A stretch of DNA of 64,000 bases from the NCBI RefSeq assembly GCF_902499075.1, contig NZ_CABVPP010000010.1, positions 87,195-151,194 of the forward strand. The letters are read 5' to 3'. Origin of the DNA: Burkholderia pseudomultivorans (lineage in GTDB: Bacteria > Pseudomonadota > Gammaproteobacteria > Burkholderiales > Burkholderiaceae). Positions 36,534 to 45,964 of the stretch are shown here, in pieces. A program made the position numbers and the translations under genes. Below the pieces are notes generated by a model. That model did not search any database. It was given only the letters and a program-made list of their open reading frames with translations, and was not told where the DNA came from. Numbering within the stretch: the stretch's first letter is position 1; each line of letters opens with the position of its first letter.

Positions 36534-37159
36534 GCGCGTGCTCCCGGGGCGGCAAACAGCGGATAGCCCGCGGCGCGCAGCATCCGCGTGAGCGCGATCA
36601 GCGGCAGGCCGACCAGCGCGGTCGGGTCGTCCGAGTCGATCGCGTCGAGCAGCGCGATGCCGAGTCCTTCGGACTTCGCGCTGCCGGCGACGTCGTACGG
36701 GGTTTCGGCGCGCAGGTACGCGTCGAGTTCGGCTTCGGGCAGCGCGCGAAAGCGCACGCGCGTGACGACGTCCTCGGTCTGCGCTTCGTCGGTACGGCTG
36801 TCGTACAGGCACAGCGCGCTATGGAATTCGACCTCGCGGCCCTGCATCGACACGAGCTGCGCGAGCGCGCGTTCGTGCGTGCCGGGCTTGCCGATCTGCA
36901 GCCCGTCGAAGGTCGCCACCTGATCCGACCCGATCACGAGCACGCCGTCCGGCGCGTCGATCGTCGCGGCGACGGCGCGCGCCTTCGCGCCGGCCAGGCG
37001 CAGCGCGGTCGCGGCGGGCGTTTCGCCGTCGAGCGGGGTTTCGTCGAGGTCGGGCGACACGACGTCGAACGGTACGGCGAGGCGCTCGAGCAGCGCGCGG
37101 CGGTAGCGGGAACTGGAGGCGAGAATCAGCCGCGGCGGGCGGCAAACGGTATCCGGCAT
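36530..37159 (-). CDS. yceF: Maf-like nucleotide pyrophosphatase (YceF)
   Basis: Hydrolyses modified or non-canonical nucleoside triphosphates; E. coli YceF prefers 7-methyl-GTP. The 209 residues carry the Maf motifs LILASSSRYRRALLERL, the VIGSDQVATFDG segment with the catalytic Asp and the KSEGLGIALLDAI motif. The position next to divergent yceD-rpmF is the conserved arrangement in proteobacteria, which supports the YceF subtype over Maf/YhdE. Confidence 0.94.
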   Translation of the reverse strand: MPDTVCRPPRLILASSSRYRRALLERLAVPFDVVSPDLDETPLDGETPAATALRLAGAKARAVAATIDAPDGVLVIGSDQVATFDGLQIGKPGTHERALAQLVSMQGREVEFHSALCLYDSRTDEAQTEDVVTRVRFRALPEAELDAYLRAETPYDVAGSAKSEGLGIALLDAIDSDDPTALVGLPLIALTRMLRAAGYPLFAAPGARA

Positions 37160-37222
37160 GGTCGGTTGGATCGGTGAGTCGTCGGGGCTTGCGCGGGGTT
37201 GCGCGGACGCAAGCTTAAGTGA

Positions 37223-37251
37223 TTGACTGAAAAAGGTAAAACGGGTATGCT
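37223..37251 (+). promoter_or_regulatory. Sigma-70 promoter for yceD-rpmF
   Basis: TTGACT (37223-37228) and TATGCT (37246-37251) with exactly 17 bases between, in an AT-rich patch upstream of yceD. A strong candidate for the start of the L32/fatty-acid cluster. Confidence 0.8.
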
Positions 37252-37353
37252 TTCCCGCTTTTCATCGGCAGGCTCTGTTGAAGCGCCTGCCGAGTCTTCG
37301 GAAGTATGCGGCGCCAGGCCGGATCCGGATGTCACCCTGAAGCAGGAGCGCAC

Positions 37354-37989
37354 ATGAACACTTCTTCTGGCAAACCTGCGGCATCGCTCGATCCGCACGC
37401 GGTCGACCTGTTCGAGTTTGCTCGCAGCGGGCGGCAGGCCGCCGGCGCGGTGCACCTTTCGCAACTGCCGCGCATGTTGAACGAAGTGCCGGCCGACGCG
37501 CCCGATCGCGACACGGTCTTCACCTGGCAGGCGGAAGGGTTCACCCAGAAGGAGTTGCAGGACGACGGCACCGAAGGGCAGCAGCCGTATTTGCGCCTCG
37601 CGCTGCACGGCCACGCATGGCTCACGTGCCAGCGCTGCATGGCCCCGTACGATCAGGCGTTCGACGTCGACATGGTGTACCGGATCGTTGCAACCGAAGA
37701 AGAAGCTGAAGAATTTCCGCTCGACGACGATGAAGCCGATGTGATCGTGGGCTCGCGCCAGTTCGATCTCGTCGACTTGATCGAGGAGGAGTTGCTGCTT
37801 TCGCTGCCGCTCGTGCCCAAGCACGAGGTTTGCCCGGCGGTTCACGAAAGCCTCGTGTCGGGTGCGAGCGGTCCCACGGAGGAGTCGGATGAAGAATCCG
37901 GCGAAACCGGGGACGAAGGCAAACGGCCGAATCCGTTCGCAGCGCTGGAAGCGTTGAAGAAGGACGGGGACGGCAGCAAGAAACACTAA
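37354..37989 (+). CDS. yceD: YceD family protein (DUF177)
   Basis: A 211-residue protein of the YceD/DUF177 family, nearly always found before rpmF and linked to 23S rRNA accumulation. LTCQRCMAPYDQAFDVDM holds the CxxC motif and the acidic block EEEAEEFPLDDDEADV follows; LVDLIEEELLLSLPLVPKH is the family C-terminal motif. AGGAG precedes the ATG at 37354; an in-frame ATG 48 bases upstream lacks one. rpmF follows after 98 bases. Confidence 0.95.
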   Translation: MNTSSGKPAASLDPHAVDLFEFARSGRQAAGAVHLSQLPRMLNEVPADAPDRDTVFTWQAEGFTQKELQDDGTEGQQPYLRLALHGHAWLTCQRCMAPYDQAFDVDMVYRIVATEEEAEEFPLDDDEADVIVGSRQFDLVDLIEEELLLSLPLVPKHEVCPAVHESLVSGASGPTEESDEESGETGDEGKRPNPFAALEALKKDGDGSKKH

Positions 37990-38087
37990 GCAGTTGTGGC
38001 GCGGGAAGGCGTAAGGGCCGTGGGGCCAGGGTAGTCAAGCGCCGGATCGGGCTGTGTTAGAATCCGGAAAATTTTTAGGAGTTAGTC

Positions 38088-38267
38088 ATGGCAGTCCAGC
38101 AAAACAAGAAGTCGCCGTCGAAGCGCGGCATGCACCGTTCGCACGATTTCCTGACGGCAGCGCCGCTGGCAGTCGAGCCGAGCACGGGTGAAGTGCACCT
38201 GCGTCACCACGTCAGCCCGAACGGCTACTACCGCGGCAAGAAAGTCGTCAAGACGAAGAACGACTAA
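38088..38267 (+). CDS. rpmF: 50S ribosomal protein L32
   Basis: A 59-residue ribosomal protein. The N-terminus [20 protein letters not shown] is the L32 signature; the basic C-terminus [14 protein letters not shown] completes it. Unlike zinc-binding L32 of other groups it lacks the four cysteines, as is usual in proteobacteria. TAGGAG lies 5-6 bases before the ATG. It is followed by a terminator-like hairpin before plsX. Confidence 0.98.
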
Positions 38268-38343
38268 GCGTCAAGTCACGCGTTGCGCGCTACGATGCTC
38301 GTTCGCGTGACAAGTGGTTCGCTTGACACTTTCCTGGCGCAAC

Positions 38344-38373
38344 AAAAAGGCGGCATTCAACTGCCGCTTTTTT
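38344..38373 (+). terminator. Intrinsic terminator between rpmF and plsX
   Basis: AAAAAGGCGGCA and TGCCGCTTTTTT form a 12-bp stem with a single G-U pair and a 6-base loop, ending in six T residues. It sits 23 bases before the plsX start. It would separate the abundant L32 transcript from plsX-fabHDG, with partial readthrough or a separate promoter for the latter. Confidence 0.82.
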
Positions 38374-38396
38374 GTGCCTGAAATTCGTCGCATTCC

Positions 38397-39503
38397 ATGA
38401 CAGTAAAGCTCACAATCGATTGCATGGGAGGCGACCACGGCCCGTCCGTGACCGTTCCCGCGGCAGTCAAGTTCGTTCGTGCGCATCCCGATGCGCACCT
38501 GATGCTCGTCGGCATCGAAGGCGCGATTCGCGCCCAGCTCAAGAAGCTGAAGGCCCTCGACGATCCCGCGCTGACCATCGTGCCCGCCACCGAAGTCGTG
38601 GCGATGGACGATCCTGTCGAAGTCGCGCTGCGCAAGAAGAAGGATTCTTCGATGCGCGTCGCGCTGAACCATGTGAAGGACGGCGCGGCCCAGGCCTGTA
38701 TCTCCGCCGGCAACACCGGCGCGCTGATGGCCGTTTCCCGTTACGTACTCAAGACGCTGCCCGGCATCGAGCGGCCCGCGATCGCGTTCGCGCTGCCGAA
38801 CCCGACCGGCTACACGATGATGCTGGACCTCGGCGCGAACGTCGACTGCGAGCCGCAGCACCTGCTGCAGTTCGCGGAGATGGGGCATGCGCTCGTGGCG
38901 GCGCTCGAGGGCAAGGAGCGGCCGACAATCGGTCTGCTCAACATCGGCGAAGAGGTCATCAAGGGCAACGAGACGATCAAGCGCGCCGGCGAGCTGCTGC
39001 GCGCGAGCACGCTGAATTTCCGCGGCAACGTCGAAGGCAACGACATCTACAAGGGCACGGTCGACGTGATCGTCTGCGACGGCTTCGTCGGCAACGTCGC
39101 GCTGAAGACGTCCGAAGGGCTCGCGCAGATGCTGTCCGACATCATCCGCGAGGAGTTCGGCCGCTCGCTGCTGTCGAAGCTGATGGCGCTGCTCGCGCTG
39201 CCGGTATTGATGCGTTTCAAGAAGCGCGTCGATCACCGCCAGTACAATGGCGCGGCGCTGCTCGGGCTCAGGAGCCTCGTGATCAAGAGCCACGGTTCCG
39301 CCGATGCCTACGCGTTTGAGTGGGCAATCAAACGCGGGTATGATGCCGTCAAAAACGGCGTGCTGGAGCGCCTCGCGCGCGCGATGGCGGACAATTCGGC
39401 GTCGCTCGGCGACGGCGAGCACGACGCGGGCGGCGCGGGCCAGACGAGCCCGGCCGCAGGCCATCACGCCGAACCTTCCGCTGCGCAATCCTCTAAAGCA
39501 TAA
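38397..39503 (+). CDS. plsX: Phosphate acyltransferase PlsX
   Basis: Makes acyl-phosphate from acyl-ACP for phospholipid synthesis by PlsY. The 368 residues show the PlsX N-terminus [11 protein letters not shown], the [10 protein letters not shown] motif and the family's [18 protein letters not shown] segment. It is immediately followed by fabH with no gap (TAAATG), so they are in one operon. The C-terminal 25 residues are low-complexity and typical of Burkholderia. Confidence 0.97.
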   Translation: MTVKLTIDCMGGDHGPSVTVPAAVKFVRAHPDAHLMLVGIEGAIRAQLKKLKALDDPALTIVPATEVVAMDDPVEVALRKKKDSSMRVALNHVKDGAAQACISAGNTGALMAVSRYVLKTLPGIERPAIAFALPNPTGYTMMLDLGANVDCEPQHLLQFAEMGHALVAALEGKERPTIGLLNIGEEVIKGNETIKRAGELLRASTLNFRGNVEGNDIYKGTVDVIVCDGFVGNVALKTSEGLAQMLSDIIREEFGRSLLSKLMALLALPVLMRFKKRVDHRQYNGAALLGLRSLVIKSHGSADAYAFEWAIKRGYDAVKNGVLERLARAMADNSASLGDGEHDAGGAGQTSPAAGHHAEPSAAQSSKA

Positions 39504-40493
39504 ATGGCCCAATCGACTCTCTATTCCCGCGTGCTCGGCACGGGCAGCTACCTGCCGCCCGACCGTGTCACGAACCAGCAGCTCACCGATCGTCTCGCGC
39601 AGGAAGGCATCGAGACCAGCGATGAATGGATCGTCGCGCGCACCGGCATCCATGCGCGCCATTTCGCCGCACCGGACGTCACGACGAGCGATCTGGCGCT
39701 CGAGGCGTCGCGCCGCGCGATCGAGGCCGCCGGCATCGATCCGCAGTCGATCGACCTGATCATCGTCGCGACTTCGACCCCCGATTTCGTGTTCCCGAGC
39801 ACCGCGTGCCTGCTGCAGAACAAGCTCGGCATCAAGAACGGCGGCGCGGCATTCGACGTGCAGGCCGTGTGCTCGGGTTTCGCGTACGCGATGGCGACGG
39901 CCGACAGCTTCATCCGCAGCGGCCAGCACCGCACGGCGCTCGTGATCGGCGCCGAGACGTTCTCGCGGATTCTCGACTTCAAGGACCGCACGACCTGCGT
40001 GCTGTTCGGCGACGGCGCGGGCGCGGTGATCCTGTCCGCGTCGGAAGAGCCGGGCGTGCTCGGCAGCGCGCTGCACGCGGACGGCAGCTATTCGCACATC
40101 CTGTGCACGCCGGGCAACGTGAACCGCGGCGTGATCGAAGGCAGCGCCTTCCTGCACATGGACGGGCAGGCCGTGTTCAAGCTCGCGGTCAACGTGCTGG
40201 AGAAGGTCGCGATCGAGGCGCTCGCAAAGGCGAATCTCGCGCCCGAGCAGATCGACTGGCTGATCCCGCACCAGGCCAACATCCGCATCATGACCAGCAC
40301 CTGCCGCAAGCTCGGCCTGCCGCAGGAGCGCATGGTCGTGACGGTCGGCGAGCACGGCAACACGTCGGCTGCGTCGATCCCGCTCGCCTTCGACGCGGCG
40401 GTGCGCGACGGCCGCATCCAGCGCGGCCAGCACGTGCTGATCGAAGGCGTTGGCGGCGGCTTTACCTGGGGCGCATCGGTCTTCCGCTACTGA
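39504..40493 (+). CDS. fabH: 3-oxoacyl-ACP synthase III (FabH)
   Basis: Starts fatty-acid synthesis by condensing acetyl-CoA with malonyl-ACP. The catalytic triad is visible: Cys in [13 protein letters not shown], His in [10 protein letters not shown] and Asn in [12 protein letters not shown]. Length 329 residues, standard for FabH. The start codon directly abuts the plsX stop. Confidence 0.98.
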   Translation: MAQSTLYSRVLGTGSYLPPDRVTNQQLTDRLAQEGIETSDEWIVARTGIHARHFAAPDVTTSDLALEASRRAIEAAGIDPQSIDLIIVATSTPDFVFPSTACLLQNKLGIKNGGAAFDVQAVCSGFAYAMATADSFIRSGQHRTALVIGAETFSRILDFKDRTTCVLFGDGAGAVILSASEEPGVLGSALHADGSYSHILCTPGNVNRGVIEGSAFLHMDGQAVFKLAVNVLEKVAIEALAKANLAPEQIDWLIPHQANIRIMTSTCRKLGLPQERMVVTVGEHGNTSAASIPLAFDAAVRDGRIQRGQHVLIEGVGGGFTWGASVFRY

Positions 40494-40574
40494 TCCGCCG
40501 CGCGCGTCGCGCGCGCACTCCCACGCGGCGCGCCGTTCGCGCGCGCCGTTCGAACCGATTCAATTGGGGACGAT

Positions 40575-41507
40575 ATGAAATTTGCATTCGTTTTTCCGGG
40601 GCAGGGCTCGCAGTCGGTCGGCATGCTCAACGCATTCGCCGATCTGGCCGTGGTGCGCGAGACGCTCCAGGAAGCGTCCGATGCGCTCAACCAGGATCTC
40701 GGCAAGCTGATCGCCGAAGGTCCGGCCGAAGAACTGAATCTCACCACCAACACCCAGCCCGTGATGCTGACGGCCGCGTATGCGTGCTACCGCGCGTGGC
40801 AGCAGGCCGGCGGCCCGGCGCCGTCGATCGTCGCGGGCCACAGCCTCGGCGAATACACGGCGCTCGTCGCCGCCGGCGCGATCGCGTTCCGGGACGCGGT
40901 GCCGCTCGTGCGGTTCCGCGCGCAGGCAATGCAGACGGCCGTGCCGGTCGGCCAGGGCGGCATGGCCGCGATCCTCGGCCTCGACGACGACACGGTGCGC
41001 GCGGTCTGCGCGGAAGCGTCGAGCGAAGGCGTCGTGGAGGCGGTCAACTTCAACGCGCCGGCGCAGGTCGTGATCGCGGGCGCGAAGGCGGCCGTCGAGA
41101 AGGCCTGCGAAGTCGCGAAGGCGAAGGGCGCGAAGCGCGCGCTGCCGCTGCCGGTGTCGGCGCCGTTCCATTCGTCGCTGCTGAAGCCGGCGTCGGACCA
41201 GCTGCGCGACTATCTCGCCAGCGTCGACGTGAAGGCGCCGCAGATTCCGGTGGTCAACAATATCGACGTCGCGGTGGTCAGCGATCCGGCCGCGATCAAG
41301 GATGCGCTGGTGCGCCAGGCCGCAGGCCCGGTGCGCTGGGTCGAATGCGTACAGCACATCGCGGGCACGGGCGTCACGCACGTGATCGAGTGCGGTCCGG
41401 GCAAGGTGCTGGCCGGCCTGACGAAGCGTATCGACGGCAACCTGACGGGCGCGTCGGTGTTCGACCCGGCGTCGCTCGACGAAGCGCTCAAGCTGGCGAC
41501 CGCGTAA
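40575..41507 (+). CDS. fabD: Malonyl-CoA:ACP transacylase (FabD)
   Basis: Transfers malonyl from CoA to ACP. The 310 residues begin KFAFVFPGQGSQSVGM; the nucleophile elbow GHSLGEYTAL holds the active-site serine, and the late SAPFHSSLL contains the catalytic His. A GGGGACG sequence precedes the ATG. The 81-base gap from fabH is GC-rich with overlapping small hairpins but no clear terminator. Confidence 0.98.
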   Translation: MKFAFVFPGQGSQSVGMLNAFADLAVVRETLQEASDALNQDLGKLIAEGPAEELNLTTNTQPVMLTAAYACYRAWQQAGGPAPSIVAGHSLGEYTALVAAGAIAFRDAVPLVRFRAQAMQTAVPVGQGGMAAILGLDDDTVRAVCAEASSEGVVEAVNFNAPAQVVIAGAKAAVEKACEVAKAKGAKRALPLPVSAPFHSSLLKPASDQLRDYLASVDVKAPQIPVVNNIDVAVVSDPAAIKDALVRQAAGPVRWVECVQHIAGTGVTHVIECGPGKVLAGLTKRIDGNLTGASVFDPASLDEALKLATA

Positions 41508-41543
41508 CGCGGCGCCGTTCCACCAGAGACGGATATTCGATTC

Positions 41544-42293
41544 ATGGAAAAGACTCTCGATAAACAGGTTGCGATCGTGACCGGCGCATCGCGCGGCATC
41601 GGCCGGGCGATCGCGCTCGAACTGGCGCGCGCGGGCGCGACGGTAATCGGCACGGCGACGAGCGAGTCGGGCGCGGCCGCGATCACCGCGGCGTTCGCGG
41701 AAGCGGGCGTGACGGGCCGCGGCGCGGTGCTGAACGTCAACGACGCGGCGGCGGCCGAAGCGCTGATCGACGCGACCGTGAAGGAGTTCGGCGCGCTGCA
41801 CGTGCTCGTCAACAACGCCGGCATCACGCAGGACCAGCTCGCGATGCGGATGAAGGACGAGGACTGGGACGCGGTGATCGACACCAACCTGAAGTCGGTG
41901 TTCCGCCTGTCGCGCGCGGTGCTGCGCCCGATGATGAAGGCGCGCGGCGGCCGCATCATCAACATCACGTCGGTGGTCGGCTCGGCCGGCAACCCGGGCC
42001 AGGCGAACTACGCGGCCGCGAAGGCCGGCGTCGCGGGCATGACGCGCGCGCTCGCGCGCGAGATCGGCAGCCGCGGGATCACCGTGAACTGCGTGGCGCC
42101 GGGCTTCATCGATACCGACATGACGAAGACGCTGCCGGAAGAACAGCAGGCCGCGCTCAAGACCCAGATTCCGCTCGGCCGCCTCGGCAGCCCGGAGGAC
42201 ATCGCCCATGCCGTCGCGTTCCTCGCATCGCCGCAGGCCGGTTACATTACCGGCACGACGCTGCACGTGAACGGCGGCATGTACATGTCGTAA
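41544..42293 (+). CDS. fabG: 3-oxoacyl-ACP reductase (FabG)
   Basis: NADPH-dependent reduction of 3-ketoacyl-ACP. A 249-residue short-chain dehydrogenase with TGASRGIGRAIA (cofactor site), NNAGIT, the catalytic Ser in ITSVVGSAGN, and YAAAK (Tyr and Lys). The C-terminal end TGTTLHVNGGMYMS is the FabG signature. The gap to fabD is 36 bases. Confidence 0.98.
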   Translation: MEKTLDKQVAIVTGASRGIGRAIALELARAGATVIGTATSESGAAAITAAFAEAGVTGRGAVLNVNDAAAAEALIDATVKEFGALHVLVNNAGITQDQLAMRMKDEDWDAVIDTNLKSVFRLSRAVLRPMMKARGGRIINITSVVGSAGNPGQANYAAAKAGVAGMTRALAREIGSRGITVNCVAPGFIDTDMTKTLPEEQQAALKTQIPLGRLGSPEDIAHAVAFLASPQAGYITGTTLHVNGGMYMS

Positions 42294-42389
42294 GGATTTT
42301 CGTTTACCATCCGCGCCGTGCCCCGTTTTTCAGGCGGGTCGGCGCTTGATCGACCATCAGGCCAACGCGCGTTTTGCCGTCAGCAAACC

Positions 42390-42398
42390 TGATAAAAT
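42390..42398 (+). promoter_or_regulatory. Candidate extended -10 promoter for acpP
   Basis: TGATAAAAT (TG-N-TAAAAT) lies 39 bases before the acpP start, in the 144-bp fabG-acpP gap. A separate strong promoter would fit the much higher need for acyl carrier protein. Confidence 0.55.
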
Positions 42399-42437
42399 GC
42401 GCGCACTTGTAAAACTGAACTTTCCCTCGGAGGGGTA

Positions 42438-42677
42438 ATGGACAACATCGAACAACGTGTCAAGAAGATCGTCGCCGAACAACTGGGCGTCGCGGAAGCC
42501 GAGATCAAGAACGAAGCTTCGTTCGTGAACGACCTGGGCGCCGACTCGCTCGACACCGTCGAACTGGTGATGGCTCTCGAAGACGAGTTCGGCATGGAAA
42601 TTCCGGACGAGGAAGCGGAGAAGATCACGACGGTTCAGCAAGCGATCGACTACGCTCGCGCGAACGTCAAGGCGTAA
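42438..42677 (+). CDS. acpP: Acyl carrier protein
   Basis: The 79-residue acidic carrier of growing acyl chains. Ser37 in [16 protein letters not shown] receives the phosphopantetheine arm from AcpS, whose gene is in this window. GGAGGGG precedes the ATG. A hairpin region follows before fabF. Confidence 0.99.
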
Positions 42678-42760
42678 GCGCACCGCGCTTGTCTGCCACG
42701 TCGCCGCGATTTTCGCGTTTGACGCGCCATCCTGCCGGCATTCGCGCCGGACGGGCTAAC

Positions 42761-42803
42761 AGCCACAGGGCTCGCAGGGCTGGTTCCTGTGGCCACTGTG
42801 GCT
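42761..42803 (+). terminator. Alternative hairpins/attenuator between acpP and fabF
   Basis: AGCCACAG (42761-42768) can pair with CTGTGGCT (42796-42803), which is followed by TTTGTTTTTG as in an intrinsic terminator. The overlapping GCCACAGG (42762-42769) can instead pair with CCTGTGGC (42786-42793). The two stems exclude each other. A partial terminator here would give more acpP than fabF mRNA. Confidence 0.6.
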
Positions 42804-42837
42804 TTTGTTTTTGTCATCCAATGGAAAAGAGGTTACC

Positions 42838-44070
42838 GTGAGCCGCCGTCGTGTTGTCGTTACAGGCCTGGGGCTGATTTCGCCTGTTGGCAATAATGTT
42901 GCCGACGGCTGGGCCAATCTCGTCGCCGGCAAGTCCGGTATCGCCACCGTCACGAAGTTCGATGCGTCGAACCTCGCCTGCCATTTCGCGGGCGAAGTGA
43001 AGGGTTTCAGCGCCGAGGAGTACATCCCGGCGAAGGAAGCCCGGAACATGGATACGTTCATCCATTACGGCATCGCAGCCGGGGTCCAGGCCATGCGGGA
43101 CAGCGGCCTCGAAGTGACCGAAGCCAATGCGGAGCGCATCGGCGTGCTGGTCGGCTCGGGCATCGGCGGCCTGCCGATGATCGAGGACACGCACCAGACC
43201 TACATCGATCGCGGCGCGCGCCGGATTTCGCCGTTCTTCGTGCCGGGTTCGATCATCAACATGATCTCGGGCCACCTGAGCATCATGTTCGGCCTGAAGG
43301 GCCCGAACCTCGGCGCCGTGACGGCGTGCACGACCGGCCTGCACAGCATCGGCCTCGCGGCGCGCCTGATCCAGGCCGGCGACGCCGACGTGATGGTCGC
43401 GGGCGGCGCCGAATCGACGGTGTCGCCGCTCGGCATCGGCGGTTTCGCCGCGGCACGCGCGCTGTCGACCCGCAACGACGATCCGGCCACCGCGTCCCGT
43501 CCGTGGGACAAGGACCGCGACGGCTTCGTGCTGGGCGAGGGTTCCGGCGTGATGGTGCTCGAAGAGTACGAAGCGGCGAAGGCGCGCGGCGCGAAGATCT
43601 ACGCGGAAGTCGCGGGCTTCGGCATGACGGGCGACGCGTACCACATGACCGCGCCGAACATGGACGGCCCGCGCCGCTGCATGGTCGCGGCGCTGCGCGA
43701 CGCCGGCGTGAACCCGGACGAGGTCCAGTACCTGAACGCGCACGGCACGTCGACGCCGCTGGGCGACAAGAACGAGTCCGACGCGGTGAAGGCGGCCTTC
43801 GGCGAGCATGCGTACAAGATGGTCGTGAACTCGACGAAGTCGATGACGGGTCACCTGCTGGGTGGCGCAGGCGGCCTCGAGTCGGTGTTCTCGGTGCTGG
43901 CGCTGCACAACAACGTATCGCCGCCGACCATCAACATCTTCAACCAGGACCCGGAGTGCGATCTCGATTACTGCGCGAACACCGCGCGTGACATGAAGAT
44001 CGACGTTGCCGTGAAGAACAATTTCGGCTTCGGCGGGACCAACGGCACGCTGGTGTTCAAGCGCGTCTGA
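42838..44070 (+). CDS. fabF: 3-oxoacyl-ACP synthase II (FabF)
   Basis: Elongates acyl-ACP, including the temperature-dependent step to cis-vaccenate. The 410 residues begin [18 protein letters not shown]; the catalytic Cys is in [13 protein letters not shown] and the two His in [11 protein letters not shown] and [12 protein letters not shown]. The start is GTG 42838, with AGAGG five bases upstream; a longer frame from 42805 has no support. Confidence 0.98.
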   Translation: MSRRRVVVTGLGLISPVGNNVADGWANLVAGKSGIATVTKFDASNLACHFAGEVKGFSAEEYIPAKEARNMDTFIHYGIAAGVQAMRDSGLEVTEANAERIGVLVGSGIGGLPMIEDTHQTYIDRGARRISPFFVPGSIINMISGHLSIMFGLKGPNLGAVTACTTGLHSIGLAARLIQAGDADVMVAGGAESTVSPLGIGGFAAARALSTRNDDPATASRPWDKDRDGFVLGEGSGVMVLEEYEAAKARGAKIYAEVAGFGMTGDAYHMTAPNMDGPRRCMVAALRDAGVNPDEVQYLNAHGTSTPLGDKNESDAVKAAFGEHAYKMVVNSTKSMTGHLLGGAGGLESVFSVLALHNNVSPPTINIFNQDPECDLDYCANTARDMKIDVAVKNNFGFGGTNGTLVFKRV

Positions 44071-44082
44071 CGCTGCAATCGC

Positions 44083-44547
44083 TTGACGAGTCCATTCGAT
44101 GCTCCGGCCGGGCGCCCACAGTGCTTTGCATTGCGGGCCTCGGCCGTGTCGTATCTCGTGCTGGCCGTGTTCGTCGCGGCGGCTGCCGTGTCGGTGCACC
44201 TGTTCTGCGCGCCGCGCGCAGGGGCGCTGACCGGCGCGTGCGTCGCGGCCGCGACGGCTGCGCTGCTCGCGATGGGGGCGGCCCGCGCGTGCGCGCGGCG
44301 GCTGCCGGCCGAGTTGCGTATCGATGCGTTCGGGGAAGTCGCGGCGTTTGGCCGCACCGGGCGGCTGCTTGCCCGGGGCCGCGTGACGGGCCATGCGCAC
44401 TGGAGCAGCCTGCTGCTCGTGCTGACGGTCGGGCAGGGCGCCCGGCGGGCGCGGCCGCTGCTGATTCCGGCCGATGCGCTCGACGCCGCATCGTTCAGCG
44501 CGCTGGCGGTGCTCGCGAGAACCGCGGGACGGGCCGGGCGCGCATGA
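44083..44547 (+). CDS. YgfX-like small membrane protein
   Basis: A 154-residue protein with two hydrophobic segments (about 20-40 and 47-67) followed by a soluble domain. The pattern of two helices, then AELRIDAFGEVAAFG, a tryptophan strand and LLIPADALDAASFSALAVLAR matches YgfX (CptA) of enterobacteria, which is encoded beside SdhE and interacts with cytoskeletal proteins. Here it lies between fabF and rpoE. The frame starts with TTG at 44083 without a clear Shine-Dalgarno, so the start is uncertain. It overlaps no other gene. Confidence 0.65.
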   Translation: MTSPFDAPAGRPQCFALRASAVSYLVLAVFVAAAAVSVHLFCAPRAGALTGACVAAATAALLAMGAARACARRLPAELRIDAFGEVAAFGRTGRLLARGRVTGHAHWSSLLLVLTVGQGARRARPLLIPADALDAASFSALAVLARTAGRAGRA

Positions 44548-44638
44548 CGGCGCGGCAGTTACGGGTCGTAATCAGCGGCCGGCGCGGGAACGCTACAATA
44601 GCGCTCCGCGTTGCATCCCTAGTTAACGGATTTGTCAG

Positions 44639-45238
44639 GTGAGTGAAAAAGAAATCGATCAGGCTCTGGTCGAGCGCGTACAGAAGGGCGACAAGGCGGC
44701 GTTCGAACTCCTGGTCTCCAAATACCACCGCAAGATCATCCGGCTGATCTCGCGCCTGGTGCGGGATCCCGCCGAGGTCGAGGATGTGGCCCAGGACGCG
44801 TTCATCAAGGCGTATCGTGCGCTGCCGCAATTTCGCGGCGAGTCTGCGTTCTACACGTGGTTGTACCGGATTGCCGTCAATACGGCGAAGAACTACCTTG
44901 CGACGCAGGGCCGCCGGGCGCCGACCTCGACCGAGGCCGATGCCGAGGAAGCGGAAACTTTCTCCGACGCAGACCAACTAAGGGATATCAACACGCCTGA
45001 GTCGATGTTGATGAGCAAGCAGATTGCCGAGACGGTCAACACTGCAATGGCCGCCTTGCCCGAGGAATTGCGCCAGGCGATCACGCTGCGCGAGATCGAA
45101 GGGCTGAGCTACGAGGAAATCGCGGAAATGATGGGCTGTCCGATCGGGACGGTCCGGTCGCGGATCTTCCGGGCGCGCGAGGCAATCGCTGCGAAATTGC
45201 GTCCGCTGCTCGATACGCCGGAAGGCAAGCGCTGGTAA
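44639..45238 (+). CDS. rpoE: Extracytoplasmic sigma factor RpoE (AlgU/sigma-E)
   Basis: The envelope-stress sigma factor. The 199 residues show region 2 (AFELLVSKYHRKIIRLISRLVRDPAEVEDVAQDAFIKAYRAL) and region 4 (EELRQAITLREIEGLSYEEIAEMMGCPIGTVRSRIFRAREAI), the RpoE type rather than a shorter ECF. The start is GTG 44639 (MSEKEIDQ). It is followed by its anti-sigma genes rseA-rseB and mucD, the canonical AlgU-MucABD order. Confidence 0.97.
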   Translation: MSEKEIDQALVERVQKGDKAAFELLVSKYHRKIIRLISRLVRDPAEVEDVAQDAFIKAYRALPQFRGESAFYTWLYRIAVNTAKNYLATQGRRAPTSTEADAEEAETFSDADQLRDINTPESMLMSKQIAETVNTAMAALPEELRQAITLREIEGLSYEEIAEMMGCPIGTVRSRIFRAREAIAAKLRPLLDTPEGKRW

Positions 45239-45326
45239 GCGCGACGCCGGGCGAACGACGCGGGTCGGGGTCTAGTTACGGTTAGAGTCGTGAAGTCACG
45301 ACGGGGTGTGCAAGATGGGGAGCATC

Positions 45327-45959
45327 ATGGGGTCGGTCAATACGCAGTCGCAAGCGTGCTCGCGCGGCGAGCGCCTTTCCGCTCTGGTCGACGGCGAAAT
45401 GTTCGACGGCCCGGATCACGGGCAGTTTCTGGCTGAGCTCGACCGCGCGGATCGCGCTGCGTGGGCCCATTACCACCTGATCGGCGATGCGCTGCGCTCG
45501 GACGAGCTCGCGCTGTCGCCCGCGCTGAGCGCGACGTTCACGGCGCGCATGTCGGCCGTGCTCGAAGCCGAGCCGCACCTGCTCGCGCCGGCGGCCGCGC
45601 CGGTCGCCCGCAAGCCGGTCGTCCGCCAGCTGCTGTCGATGCGCCGGCGCGTCGTGCCGGCGTTCGCGGTGGCCGCGGCGGCGGCCACGCTGACCTGGAT
45701 CGTCGTCCCGCAGATGCAGACGGCCGGAGCGCCGGGTGCCGTGCAGGTCGCGTCGGTCGGCGCGCCGCAAAACGGCAGCCTGCAGCGCGTGACGGTTGCG
45801 CAGGCATCGACCCAGCCGGGGCTGCAGGACGTCAACATCATCCGCGACGCGAGTCTCGATCAATATCTTGAAGCGCACCAGCAATTCGCGCAGCAGCCCG
45901 TCGTCACGGGTTCGATGCCGCTGATCCGCGCAGCCGTGACCACCACGCCAGGCCAATAA
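45327..45959 (+). CDS. rseA: Anti-sigma-E factor RseA (MucA)
   Basis: An inner-membrane protein that holds RpoE inactive until proteolysis. The 210 residues have an N-terminal anti-sigma domain (about 10-90: RLSALVDGEMF, then AAWAHYHLIGDALRS), one transmembrane helix (about 110-128, VVPAFAVAAAAATLTWIVV) and a periplasmic C-terminal part. I chose ATG 45327 for the GGGGAG upstream; GTG 45306 and ATG 45315 are alternatives that add a few residues. Confidence 0.93.
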   Translation: MGSVNTQSQACSRGERLSALVDGEMFDGPDHGQFLAELDRADRAAWAHYHLIGDALRSDELALSPALSATFTARMSAVLEAEPHLLAPAAAPVARKPVVRQLLSMRRRVVPAFAVAAAAATLTWIVVPQMQTAGAPGAVQVASVGAPQNGSLQRVTVAQASTQPGLQDVNIIRDASLDQYLEAHQQFAQQPVVTGSMPLIRAAVTTTPGQ

Positions 45960-45964
45960 ACCCG

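Noticed and set aside
38323-38328. TTGACA as a -35 box for plsX
   Set aside because: No acceptable -10 hexamer lies 16-18 bases downstream; that position falls in the terminator stem.
40494-40574. Overlapping GC hairpins between fabH and fabD as a terminator
   Set aside because: Short, overlapping stems of alternating GC with no T-run; probably ordinary GC-rich spacer.
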